Shown here one piece after another: positions 15,215 through 22,115 of a stretch of DNA of 40,016 bases (position 1 is the first letter of the stretch; the number at the start of each line of letters is the position of its first letter). The DNA lies in assembly GCF_000241465.1 (NCBI RefSeq), contig NZ_JH584236.1:2109-42124 (forward strand). Reading direction: 5' to 3'. The notes below the pieces were generated by a model. It was not told the origin of the DNA. It worked only from the letters and a program-made list of their open reading frames with translations, and did no database searches. Source of the DNA: Sphingomonas echinoides ATCC 14820 (GTDB lineage Bacteria > Pseudomonadota > Alphaproteobacteria > Sphingomonadales > Sphingomonadaceae). The position numbers and the translations under genes were made by a program.

Positions 15215-16572
15215 GGGTCAGGATCTGTAATTTGCAGTCGCTCGGCGGTTGTCCCTTGAGGGTCTCAAGGATCTGTCCGCACTCGCCGATCCGAGGATCG
15301 GTCGTGCTGTATCGGGTCTCACAAGGCCGGACGTTGCATTGACTCGAAGCGGGCTCGGGAGCCCATCTGATAACCTTCGCAGATCGTCCGTCCCTGCGTT
15401 CCCTCGCGGGACACCGCCATCGGGTCAGCTGGAGAGCATCACCGCTGGCGAACGGGAACTTATCGCATTTCAGGCCTCGAACAAGGTGCCGTCGCGGAGC
15501 ATGGCGTGCATGATGACGGCGAGGCGGCGGGCGAGCGCGACCCGGGCTTTCTTGAGGCCGCGCCGCTTCGCGATCTTCAGCGCCCAGGTCTTCAGCGCGA
15601 AGGTCTGCCGCGTGCGCGTCAGGATCGAGTTCGCCGCCTCGTAGAGGAGCTTGCGGACGGTGCCGTCGCCCTGCTTGGTGATCCGGCCGGTCCAGTCGAG
15701 CTCGCCGGACTGGTGCCGACGTGGGACGAGGCCAAAGTAGGCGCCGGCTGTCCGCGACCGCTTGAACCGACCCGCTTCATCGACGGCGGCGGCGAACGCA
15801 GCCGAGGTCTGCACACCGACGCCCGGGATGCTCATCAGCGCCTGACAGGCTGGAGAGGCGATGCTGATCGCCTTGAGCTCGCGATCCATCCGACGGATCT
15901 CGTCGACCAGCCCGGTTCGCGCCCGAAGCAGCGAAGCCACTGCCTCGCCGAGCCCCGGGACAGCGATGGCGGCCTGCACCCGTGCGAGAAACCGCTCGCC
16001 CTGGCCAGCTCCCGGTCTGATCCCGAAGGTAGCGCATAAGCCGCGGATGGTGTTGTCGAGCCGGACGCGCGCCTCGACCAGGTGCGCGCGGGCGGTGATC
16101 ACCGAGCGTACACCGTGCGATGTCGGCGACTTGACGTGCACCTCCTTGTAAAAGCCGGTCCGGGCCAACTGCGCGAGCCCCGCTGCGTCATGTGGATCAG
16201 TCTTGTTCGCCTTCATCGCCTTGAGGCTCTGGTGGGCCTGGCGCGCATCGATGCACACGATCGCGACGCCCAGCTCGTGCAGGCCACGCGCAACCCATGG
16301 CGTCATCCGGCCGGTCTCGATCACCACGCGTTCCATCGGACCATGGCGTTCCAGCAGCGCGGCGATCGCTTCCGGCGTGCTGTCCACGCATTGCGCTGCG
16401 ACCTTGCGCCCTTCGGCATCGACAATGCAGACGTGCGACGTTTCCATCGACAGGTCTATTCCGGCATAGTGCTTCATAGCTGCTTCCTTCCTTCAGGTCC
16501 GACAACCAGAAGGTGCGCCGCTCAGCCGGCCCGGGGAAGCAGCCACAAATTACACGATGACTCGTTGACCAT
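15215..16572 (-). mobile_element. Second IS110-family insertion sequence (different from the first)
   Basis: The element holds the minus-strand transposase 15470-16477. Limits are approximate. The right end is set near 16572, where aldo/keto reductase coding sequence stops. The left end lies near 15215-15225. Subterminal inverted repeats support this: TGTAATTTG at 15226-15234 and its complement CAAATTACA at 16546-16554. About 95 bp precede the transposase and about 240 bp follow it, including GGGCTC-GG-GAGCCC. The longer non-coding end is on the 3' side of the transposase. Confidence 0.75.
15470..16477 (-). CDS. IS110-family transposase, intact
   Basis: A 335-residue DEDD recombinase. The acidic set is D8 (YAGIDLSMETSH), E54 (VVIETGRMTPWVARGL), D94 and D97 (NKTDPHDAAGLAQ). 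The Transposase_20 part has SIPGVGVQTSAAFAAAVDEAGRF and the candidate nucleophile S257 in RRHQSGELDW. The C-terminus (VALARRLAVIMHAMLRDGTLFEA) is a normal family ending, so the gene is full length. It differs clearly from the transposase at 4498-5769, so the two elements arrived independently. The reading frame on the opposite strand (15506-16039) is a shadow. Confidence 0.95.
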   Translation of the reverse strand: MKHYAGIDLSMETSHVCIVDAEGRKVAAQCVDSTPEAIAALLERHGPMERVVIETGRMTPWVARGLHELGVAIVCIDARQAHQSLKAMKANKTDPHDAAGLAQLARTGFYKEVHVKSPTSHGVRSVITARAHLVEARVRLDNTIRGLCATFGIRPGAGQGERFLARVQAAIAVPGLGEAVASLLRARTGLVDEIRRMDRELKAISIASPACQALMSIPGVGVQTSAAFAAAVDEAGRFKRSRTAGAYFGLVPRRHQSGELDWTGRITKQGDGTVRKLLYEAANSILTRTRQTFALKTWALKIAKRRGLKKARVALARRLAVIMHAMLRDGTLFEA

Positions 16573-16712
16573 AGCGAACAGCGATGGCCGACGCACCAGG
16601 AAGCGAAGCGCCACTTGGCGTGCGGTCGCGCCGTGGCTGGCCGCGATCTCCTCCAGCACGCGCCCGCCAGGGGTGCGCGGGCCGGGGAAGTCGCCCTGGC
16701 CGAACGGGCTGT
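16573..16712 (-). pseudogene. Aldo/keto reductase fragment cut by IS110
   Basis: The minus strand reads SPFGQGDFP, then GGRVLEEIAASHGATARQVALRFLVRRPSLFA. This is the segment after beta-7 of aldo/keto reductases, which normally continues with an IPKA(S/A) motif that binds NADPH. At 16572 the reading changes to IS DNA (ATG-GTC-AAC). The N-terminal barrel is also missing, because unrelated sequence begins near 16713. Only about 47 codons of the gene remain. I could not find the expected C-terminal piece on the far side of the IS. Confidence 0.7.
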
Positions 16713-16803
16713 CGGCGCCCGGCCGCGCGAACTTCCCATGATTTAGGCCCAGGACGCCTTCCGTGGAGCTCGAGGCGCTACCATCGGAACAAGGAGAGAA
16801 AAG

Positions 16804-17478
16804 ATGCACAAGGCACTGTTCGTAGGCATTGAAGCCGGGCCGACCCACCAGGAAGATGCCGCTGAATTCCTCCGGGGTGCGCTGGAGCCGGTCGAGCATG
16901 AGCAGGACACGCGGCACTGGTACGCGCTGCGCTTTGGCCCCGCCGACTTCGCCATCTTCGATACCTTCCCCGGCAATGCCGGCCGGCTGAAGCATCTGTT
17001 CGGCACGGTCGGCCGGGCGCTGGTCGTGAAGACCTTCACCATCCTCAACGGATTGCCGGAGATCGAGCCGGCCGACATCCTCGCCCTCAAGGTGCCGGCG
17101 GCGGACGCCCTGCCGCGCTTGGCCCTGCATGTTCCGCTTGAAGCACGGGACGGTGCGGAGGAAGAGGTTGCCCGCTTCCTCCAAGGAGCCCGATCGGCCG
17201 TGGAGCGGGAGCCTGGCACCCTGTCGTGGTACGCTCTGCGTCTCGGAAAGACTCGGTTCGCCATCCTCGATACCTTCGCCGACGAGGCAGGGCGCGAGAC
17301 GCATCTGTCGGGCGAAATCGGCACGGCGCTATCCGGAAGCGCTGCTTCGCTGTTCGCCGAGCCTCCCCAGATCCACCGCGCACAAATCTTGGCGTTCAAG
17401 ATTGCATCCGCTGGTGATGAGGAGAGGACGAGCAGGAACACGTCGGTCGCGCGGCCCCTTGAGAGAGGGACAGTCTGA
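16804..17478 (+). CDS. Protein with two tandem antibiotic-biosynthesis-monooxygenase (ABM)-like domains
   Basis: A 224-residue protein built from an internal duplication. Repeat one is about residues 14-75 (EDAAEFLRGALEPVEHEQDTRHWYALRFGPADFAIFDTFPGNAGRLKHL). Repeat two is about residues 117-175 (EEEVARFLQGARSAVEREPGTLSWYALRLGKTRFAILDTFADEAGRETHL). Each has the ferredoxin-like ABM pattern W-Y-A-L-R...F-A-I-F/L-D-T-F. ABM proteins act as small cofactor-poor oxygenases or as sensors, and no substrate can be named. The ATG is preceded by AAGGAGAG. The last 20 residues (SAGDEERTSRNTSVARPLERGTV) lie outside the domains. The next gene starts on the A of this stop (TGATG). Confidence 0.72.
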   Translation: MHKALFVGIEAGPTHQEDAAEFLRGALEPVEHEQDTRHWYALRFGPADFAIFDTFPGNAGRLKHLFGTVGRALVVKTFTILNGLPEIEPADILALKVPAADALPRLALHVPLEARDGAEEEVARFLQGARSAVEREPGTLSWYALRLGKTRFAILDTFADEAGRETHLSGEIGTALSGSAASLFAEPPQIHRAQILAFKIASAGDEERTSRNTSVARPLERGTV

Positions 17479-17624
17479 TGGACACGAAGCAGAAGGTGCT
17501 CGTTGGAGCGGCCGTCGCCAGCACCGCGGCAGCCGGGGCCGCGTTCGCGTTCAAGTCCGCGGGCACGGATTCGAAGCTCACCAAGGTCGCGTGTCCGCCG
17601 TCAGCACCAATGGCACAGATTTGA
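17478..17624 (+). pseudogene. Short coupled gene, apparently truncated at the restriction island edge
   Basis: The ATG at 17478 overlaps the previous TGA by one base, so the two genes are translationally coupled. The product begins MDTKQKVLVGAAVASTAAAG and continues AAFAFKSAGTDSKLTKVA, a basic start followed by one Ala/Val hydrophobic helix that could be a signal peptide or membrane anchor. It then changes character (CPPSAPMAQI) and stops after 48 residues. The stop comes 13 bp before a 57-bp inverted repeat and the restriction-modification genes. I read this as the 5' end of a longer exported protein cut by arrival of that island. A genuine tiny protein cannot be excluded. Confidence 0.5.
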
Positions 17625-17633
17625 GGTTGTGAT

Positions 17634-18125
17634 TTAAGGAGGATCTGGGCTTCGTCGTAGTGACGAAGGAACGAAGATGAAGCCCAGATCCTCCAATGTA
17701 AAATCGCCCGCCAAGGCCTCAGCAGAGCGGGTAGTGAACCGTGGATTTGAGGGATGCACAGCTCCCTGGGGTCGATTGTCGTTAGCGGCAAACCATTGAA
17801 CATCGGGTATGGTCAGTTCCGTCCGCTCACGGACGTGCTGATCGGAAAAGCGCTCTCTACCGCCACAAGCGGTGTAGAGGGCGACTAGGTGCTTGGTCGC
17901 AAGATCCTTCTCCAAGCTGCGGGCACCCGCAATTTGGGCGAAGCTCGATCGCCCCAATAGGGAGCCGTAGCGCTCAGGGCTGACGCGCTCTCCGTCCAGC
18001 TCCCTATCCTCAATGAGACGATCTAGTGCGAGAAACAGGGCATCCACCCACCACCGCTCTACCCGCTTGCCGGCAAAGTCGGATAGGTGGCCAATCCTCT
18101 CGTGCGCAATCGCCTCGGTGAGCAT
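17634..18125 (-). CDS. Unknown 163-aa protein divergent from the restriction endonuclease
   Basis: I do not recognise a family. Visible features are a helical N-terminal part (HERIGHLSDFAGKRVERWWVDALFLALDRLIEDRELDGE), a middle with GSLLGRSSFAQIAGARSLEKDLATKHLVALY, then TELTIPDVQWFAANDNRP followed by HPSNPRFTTRSAEALAGDFTLEDLGFIFVPSSL. No signal peptide or TM helix is seen. The last 19 residues are encoded by the inverted repeat. The gene diverges from the endonuclease gene, with about 66 bp between starts if the latter begins at 18192, so the two probably share a regulatory region. Its conserved position inside the island suggests an accessory or regulatory role in restriction-modification, which is inference. 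Neither strand's alternative reading gives a recognisable protein. Confidence 0.6.
   Translation of the reverse strand: MLTEAIAHERIGHLSDFAGKRVERWWVDALFLALDRLIEDRELDGERVSPERYGSLLGRSSFAQIAGARSLEKDLATKHLVALYTACGGRERFSDQHVRERTELTIPDVQWFAANDNRPQGAVHPSNPRFTTRSAEALAGDFTLEDLGFIFVPSSLRRSPDPP
17638..17694. repeat. Large perfect inverted repeat at the island edge
   Basis: 16-nt arms GGAGGATCTGGGCTTC (17638-17653) and its exact complement (17679-17694) enclose 25 nt that contain a second small stem (TTCGTC/GACGAA). Each arm carries one RGATCY site (GGATCT and AGATCC). It overlaps the last 19 codons of the minus-strand 163-aa gene, so it can act as that gene's terminator hairpin. It could also be a boundary of the inserted island. 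Confidence 0.75.
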
Positions 18126-18191
18126 AGGGGCCTCGCCCTAGCCCGGCAATCTATGGCACCTGGGCGCATCAGAAGCGACTCTTGGACGAGC

Positions 18192-19022
18192 ATGTTTGAA
18201 GATCTGGCCGCTCGCGGCTTCCAAATTGAGTTTCACAGCCATGCCACGGCCATCCTGAGCGTCGATTTTCCCGACGCGATCGGGGAGTTGGAAGCGGCGC
18301 TCGGCGCGCTATCCATCCCAATTGAGGAGATCATCGGCTCGGGTGGAGGCGAGACAAAGGGCACTCAGCGTCTCCGGCGCGCCTTGGCCGAGCTGGGCTG
18401 GCACAAGGTCAATTTCACGATCGAAAAGCGCATCAACGGCGTCCAAAGGGAGTCGATCTCCCATGAGGTCGATCATGTCCGTACCTTCGCCGATGGCCGC
18501 GTCATCGCGCTCGAAATCGAGTGGAACAACAAGGATCCATTCTTCGACCGCGACCTGGAGAACTTTAAGCGGCTGCACGCGGAGGGGGCGATCAGCGTTG
18601 GCGTGATTGTCACGCGGGGATCGAGCCTACAGGACGACATGGTGCAGCTCGTCCGCCGGTTTGCAACCGAGCGGGGTCTGGAGTCGAGTGATGACCTTGG
18701 ATCTTTGGGACTGACGCCCACCCCCCGGCAGAAGGCCGATGTTGCTCGGCGTATGCGAGCAGGCGGCGCGACCTTTGCAGACGCTTGGTCGCTTAGTTTC
18801 GTGAAGGATAAATATGGGGCCGCCACGACCCATTGGCGAAAGCTAGAAGATCGCGTGCACCGCGGCGTCGGCAATCCATGCCCGCTCCTCCTCATTGGAC
18901 TACCCAGCTCAATCGTCACTTTCGATGAGCATCTCGACGTGGGCGCCATCGCCGAGGGCGAGGAGGAGCAGGAGATCCTTGCTGAGCCTATTCAGCCGCT
19001 TCCGCCACCAGCCCAGCCCTAG
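18192..19022 (+). CDS. BglII/BstYI-type restriction endonuclease
   Basis: A protein of 276 residues if it starts at 18192. In-frame ATGs at 18087 and 18153 are possible but would extend into non-homologous sequence overlapping the divergent gene. The start of the domain (QIEFHSHATAIL...DFPDAIGELEAAL) and the core HEVDHVRTFADGRVIALEIEWNNKDPFFDRDL correspond to the BglII/BstYI endonuclease family. The likely active site combines D94 or D101 with E108-x-E110. The segment NKDPFFDRDLENFKRLH...SVGVIVTRG follows. Family members cut AGATCT or R^GATCY, so a GATC-centred site is expected. The C-terminus overlaps the convergent methyltransferase gene by 35 bp. An AGATCT lies a few bases after the start codon. 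Confidence 0.85.
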   Translation: MFEDLAARGFQIEFHSHATAILSVDFPDAIGELEAALGALSIPIEEIIGSGGGETKGTQRLRRALAELGWHKVNFTIEKRINGVQRESISHEVDHVRTFADGRVIALEIEWNNKDPFFDRDLENFKRLHAEGAISVGVIVTRGSSLQDDMVQLVRRFATERGLESSDDLGSLGLTPTPRQKADVARRMRAGGATFADAWSLSFVKDKYGAATTHWRKLEDRVHRGVGNPCPLLLIGLPSSIVTFDEHLDVGAIAEGEEEQEILAEPIQPLPPPAQP

Positions 19023-19674
19023 AGTGATGGGCATACGTCGGCCAGGAAGGGGTATATTCCTCGTCCGCCTGGTTGCCCCATACGGTCCAATCCGGCCGCG
19101 TTCCACGCGAGAACATCTCCAAGAACGGGCCGGGGCTGCATTCCTCAATCAGCGGATATTGCTCGTCAGGCTTACGGCTGTGCTCCCGCTTGCGGCTCTC
19201 AAGATAGTTCACCTGTGTCCGACCCGGATCAAGCGTGCGGGCGTTCTTGCCCCGGACGCCAAATAGGATCAGTTCTGTAACGTTGCGGAAATAGAATCCC
19301 ACGCCCCGACCATCAGATCCGCCATCCTTGCGGATCTTCCGCCATACGATGTTGGATTTATACTCAAAGCCCCATTCCCGCATTACACGCAAGCCGTCCG
19401 GCAAGAGCGCATTAGGCACCCACAGGTAGAGGTGGGCGGTTGGCGCAACGCACTCCTGCACCGGTAGCTCGCAAATCTCGTCCAGCGTCATTGTCCCGTA
19501 GCGGTTTAGGCGGCGGTGCTCGGGTGCCACCTTCCCGGTACGGTTTTGAAACTGCCACGGCGGATCCGCCAGTACTGTTCTGAAATTGCCGCCCCCTGCG
19601 ACGTTCAACAGATCCATAGCTGCCGGACTATAATCCGGTGACTTCTTGGACGCCTTGCGCTTGGATTCTGACAT
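18988..19674 (-). CDS. MT-A70 family DNA N6-adenine methyltransferase
   Basis: A 228-residue protein. The catalytic D37-P-P-W40 motif is in TVLADPPWQFQN. Other family marks are RRLNRYGTMTLDEICELPV, APTAHLYLWVPNALLPDGLRVMREWGFEYKSNIVWRK, GVGFYFRNVTELILFGVRGK and the final SRGTRPDWTVWGNQ (SAM-pocket region with the terminal WGN). MT-A70 enzymes methylate adenine at N6. In this tail-to-tail pair with a GATC-type endonuclease it should protect the cognate site. Its ATG overlaps the stop of the upstream 55-aa gene (TAATG), so its expression is translationally coupled to that gene. Confidence 0.9.
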   Translation of the reverse strand: MSESKRKASKKSPDYSPAAMDLLNVAGGGNFRTVLADPPWQFQNRTGKVAPEHRRLNRYGTMTLDEICELPVQECVAPTAHLYLWVPNALLPDGLRVMREWGFEYKSNIVWRKIRKDGGSDGRGVGFYFRNVTELILFGVRGKNARTLDPGRTQVNYLESRKREHSRKPDEQYPLIEECSPGPFLEMFSRGTRPDWTVWGNQADEEYTPSWPTYAHHSRAGLVAEAAE

Positions 19675-19841
19675 TAGGCTGCGTCCTCATTCTTAATCGA
19701 TTTTGGCGCGCGACCCACATAGCCACGCAAGCCTCGCCGGATGACCTGACTCACTGTTTCGTCACGACTATCAGCAACTTGCCGTGCCTTTTGCGCGAGC
19801 TTCTTCGGCACCCGCACTGTTACAACGATATCGTCTGCCAT
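19674..19841 (-). CDS. 55-aa ribbon-helix-helix-like protein coupled to the methyltransferase
   Basis: The minus-strand frame begins MADDIVVTVRVPKKLAQKAR, continues QVADSRDETVSQVIRRGLRG and ends SIKNEDAA. This is the CopG/Arc layout: a short beta strand with alternating residues (IVVTVRVPKKL), a helix, a turn, and a second helix with a basic face (VSQVIRRGLRGYV). Such proteins dimerise and bind operator DNA through the strand. The stop overlaps the methyltransferase ATG by one base. Placed upstream of the methylase, it could be the controller of the system and repress its own promoter, where short repeats lie. It could also be an antitoxin-like orphan; no toxin partner is seen. The gene is too short to be picked up by length-based gene finding. 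Confidence 0.72.
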   Translation of the reverse strand: MADDIVVTVRVPKKLAQKARQVADSRDETVSQVIRRGLRGYVGRAPKSIKNEDAA

Positions 19842-19916
19842 ATGCCTCTCCGGCGTACCATGTATGTTCTGGTATTGCCTTGTAATACGGATTGCAAGAC
19901 GATTACCCTCACTTAC
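19842..19916 (-). promoter_or_regulatory. Promoter/operator region of the RHH-methyltransferase operon
   Basis: On the minus strand TTGCAA, a 17-nt gap and TACCAG form a plausible sigma-70-type promoter before the 55-aa gene. The gap and flanks contain GTATT-N7-AATAC (an inverted repeat) and two copies of ATTGC. These are typical in size and place for an autorepressor site of a ribbon-helix-helix protein. No binding data can be inferred beyond this layout. Confidence 0.4.
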
Positions 19917-20163
19917 GAGCCTCTTTGCCTACTGGCTCGACCGTGCCGGTGCACTGCACCGATTTTCCTGTCTTGTTGGCGCGCTTCTGACACGCCTCCA
20001 GCACCTCACGATTGGCGGTCACAATTCGATCATGCTTTGGGCTTCGGTGAAGCCAACAACACGGCGTGCGTCATGCACTATAGTCAGCCGGCGGGCGTGG
20101 TGCGTCGCACCCCGTGCTCGACGGAGACGACAGCGCTTCGCAACGCCTACGGAGTGCGGTGAT

Positions 20164-20643
20164 ATGAGGGTCGCGGTGTGGTCGGTAGCGGGATTGCTGC
20201 TAGTGTCCTGCTCGCCGAACGCACCGCAACCCGAGGTCCCGGCCGGCTGGAAGTCGGTCGGGATCCCTTCGTGCTGCACGGTCGCCATTCCATCAGATGC
20301 GACTCTGAAGGCGGGAAAGGACCCGGTAGACGATCCGGTGTTCCTGCTGCGCGGGCCGGGCTACGAAGGCATGTTCACAGTGACAGGCCGAGGATCGGCG
20401 CTGCCGATCGCGAGCTCCGGGACCAACTACAAAGCGGATCAGCTCACGCTCGACGGCCGCCCCGCAGGCGTAGCTTCCTACCGTGTCGCCGACCCGAACT
20501 ATCCCGAGCGCCGCAGCCTTCTGTGGACGTTTGCTGGGCGGAACGACGGATCGGGGAAGAACCTGGTGCTTGATCTTTCCTGCAAGGAAACGGGTTGTGC
20601 CGTATTCCTGCCTATGATCGGCTCCCTCGACGCAAAACCATGA
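20164..20643 (+). CDS. Lipoprotein of unknown function
   Basis: A 159-residue precursor. The start at 20164 was chosen because it opens a clean lipoprotein signal (MRVAVWSVAGLLLVSC) with lipobox L-V-S-C. The frame is open further upstream, but that part has no protein-like character. The mature part begins SPNAPQPEVPAGWKSVGIPSCCTVAIP and contains FLLRGPGYEGMFTV and LTLDGRPAGVASYRV. Three further cysteines (a CC pair and CKETGC) may form disulfides in the periplasm. I recognise no family. The region before it (19920-20163) is about 240 bp with no gene. Confidence 0.7.
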   Translation: MRVAVWSVAGLLLVSCSPNAPQPEVPAGWKSVGIPSCCTVAIPSDATLKAGKDPVDDPVFLLRGPGYEGMFTVTGRGSALPIASSGTNYKADQLTLDGRPAGVASYRVADPNYPERRSLLWTFAGRNDGSGKNLVLDLSCKETGCAVFLPMIGSLDAKP

Positions 20644-20665
20644 ATACTCGCTGCCTTATGGGTCA

Positions 20666-20788
20666 ATGCCGACCGGGAAGCCGATCCGGCTTGTCGGCCG
20701 GCTGGAGCGTTCGTTATGGGGCGACGACGACTTTGGCCGGTTCCAGCTAGACGACGCCGCGGTCATCGCAGTCGACGGGCCACGTTGA
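20666..20788 (+). CDS. Possible small ORF or gene remnant (40 aa)
   Basis: The frame reads MPTGKPIRLVGRLERSLWGD, then DDFGRFQLDDAAVIAVDGPR and stops. The composition and the beta-rich pattern (IRLVGRL...GRFQLDD) look protein-like, and the frame is open upstream to about 20642 (HEYSLPYGS), so this may be the end of a decayed gene. There is no clear ribosome-binding site. I give it low weight. Confidence 0.25.
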   Translation: MPTGKPIRLVGRLERSLWGDDDFGRFQLDDAAVIAVDGPR

Positions 20789-21734
20789 GGCGGGCCCGGC
20801 TGGGCCGAAGGTCGAGCCCACGGGTTGGGTAGGCGGGATAACGACGCAGCCGCTACGATCGGGGCGGTTCCTTTATACCGGCTGGGGCATGAAGAGAATC
20901 CTATCCCGACCATTGATCCCATTCGGGACGGTCGCGGCCAGCGCGCTTCGACTGGTTCAGTCGTAAACGTATATCTGTGCCCGCTCTATGCGCCACCCGC
21001 TGTTCGCAAAAGCCTTCCTTTCTGACGACCTCGCGGGCGGGCCATGACGACAACGCATTTCTGCGGCCCGCCGCTTGTCAGAACTGTTCTGGAAACCTGC
21101 TTCGCAAAAGCGCTTGCCGGCTACGGGTTTGGAGAGCCCATTGGCACGGAGCGTGAGCACAACGCCCCGTTTGCAAGCAGCGCCGGATGATGGCGAGCAC
21201 ACTGGCAGATAATTCGAGCAGGACGCTCCCCGCCAGTGGCAGAAAGCGTGAGCAGGAAATCAGGCTGTTTGCGAGCACACGCCGCTACGATTGCAAGCGC
21301 CTACACCTACTTCGGAAGGGCTCCCGCCATCATAAAACAGCGCGAAAGGATCAAACGACAGACCATCCAACATCGGCGCTTGCTTCACCGCAAGCGCGCC
21401 GCCTAACATCAACCCCAGACGAGGCCCCCACTCCGCTAATTTACGCCGCGAGTTGTGCCGAATGTTCTGACGACGGACAGTACGCTCAGAAAGAGATTCT
21501 GCGATGACGCCGTCCGCATGGCATCATGCGGCCTCAGAAGAGTAGCCGACTTCAAGTCGCTGTGGCGTGCACGTCGATAGGTTTCGCTGGCACTCAACAC
21601 TTGCGATTGCCGTCTCTAATGCCGGCAACCGGGCTTGAGCGCTGGCAGGAGGTTAGAAGTCGGGCACCCGTGACATGTAGGCGCCCAATTTCCAATTGGC
21701 TACTCTGAACAGCTGCTACGCTTGAGACTCCATT
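20789..21734. other. About 0.95 kb without a convincing gene
   Basis: Open frames up to about 106 codons exist on both strands, but their products are compositionally random and lack motifs. Parts of 21000-21700 are less GC-rich than the rest. Short words recur (GCGTGAGCA twice, GCGAGCACAC twice) without forming a regular array. It could be decayed insertion or phage DNA. I see no tRNA, attachment site or terminal repeat in it. Confidence 0.5.
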
Positions 21735-22004
21735 CTACATACCGTTCGAGAGATTGGTGTCGGGATCGTTGGTCCGCATATCCTCGGCCTTCTTGTCCCC
21801 CAGCTCGCGCGCCGCGTCGGCGCGATTTTCCAGGCGATCCTCCGCAGCTTCTGTTGGCGCGTTGTCGGCCGCCTCTTCGAGGTTGTCCGCGACGCGCTCG
21901 GCGTTCGCCTCGATGTTGTCGGCAGCCTGTTCGCGCGGACTGCTGTTGCAAGCCGCCAGCGACATCACCGCAACCGCGGCCGTGCCCGCTAAAATCCTCT
22001 TCAT
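21735..22004 (-). CDS. Small Ala/Glu-rich helical lipoprotein
   Basis: An 89-residue precursor starting MKRILAGTAAVAVMSLAAC with lipobox L-A-A-C. The start at 22004 was preferred to one nine codons upstream because the signal peptide begins here. The mature part is almost one continuous amphipathic, acidic helix rich in Ala, Glu, Asp and Asn with heptad-like spacing (ADNIEANAERVADNLEEAADNAPTEAAEDRLENRADAAREL). Its composition and layout resemble the lipoprotein at 28464-28823. It is likely a periplasmic helical stalk or stress lipoprotein of unknown function. It follows dps on the same strand after about 110 bp. Confidence 0.75.
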   Translation of the reverse strand: MKRILAGTAAVAVMSLAACNSSPREQAADNIEANAERVADNLEEAADNAPTEAAEDRLENRADAARELGDKKAEDMRTNDPDTNLSNGM

Positions 22005-22115
22005 CGTTCGTCTCCCGTGGTTGTCCCTCAAAAAACAATCGCCCGGCTAACTTCATTTCTTCGCGGCGTTGAAGTCGGCGTGCCGATCCTACAATTCGCC
22101 GCCGCGTCGGTTTTT

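Noticed and set aside
21180..21310. Repeated GCGTGAGCA and GCGAGCACAC words as a CRISPR or integron attC array
   Set aside because: Too few and irregular copies, no constant spacing, no cas or integrase gene nearby.
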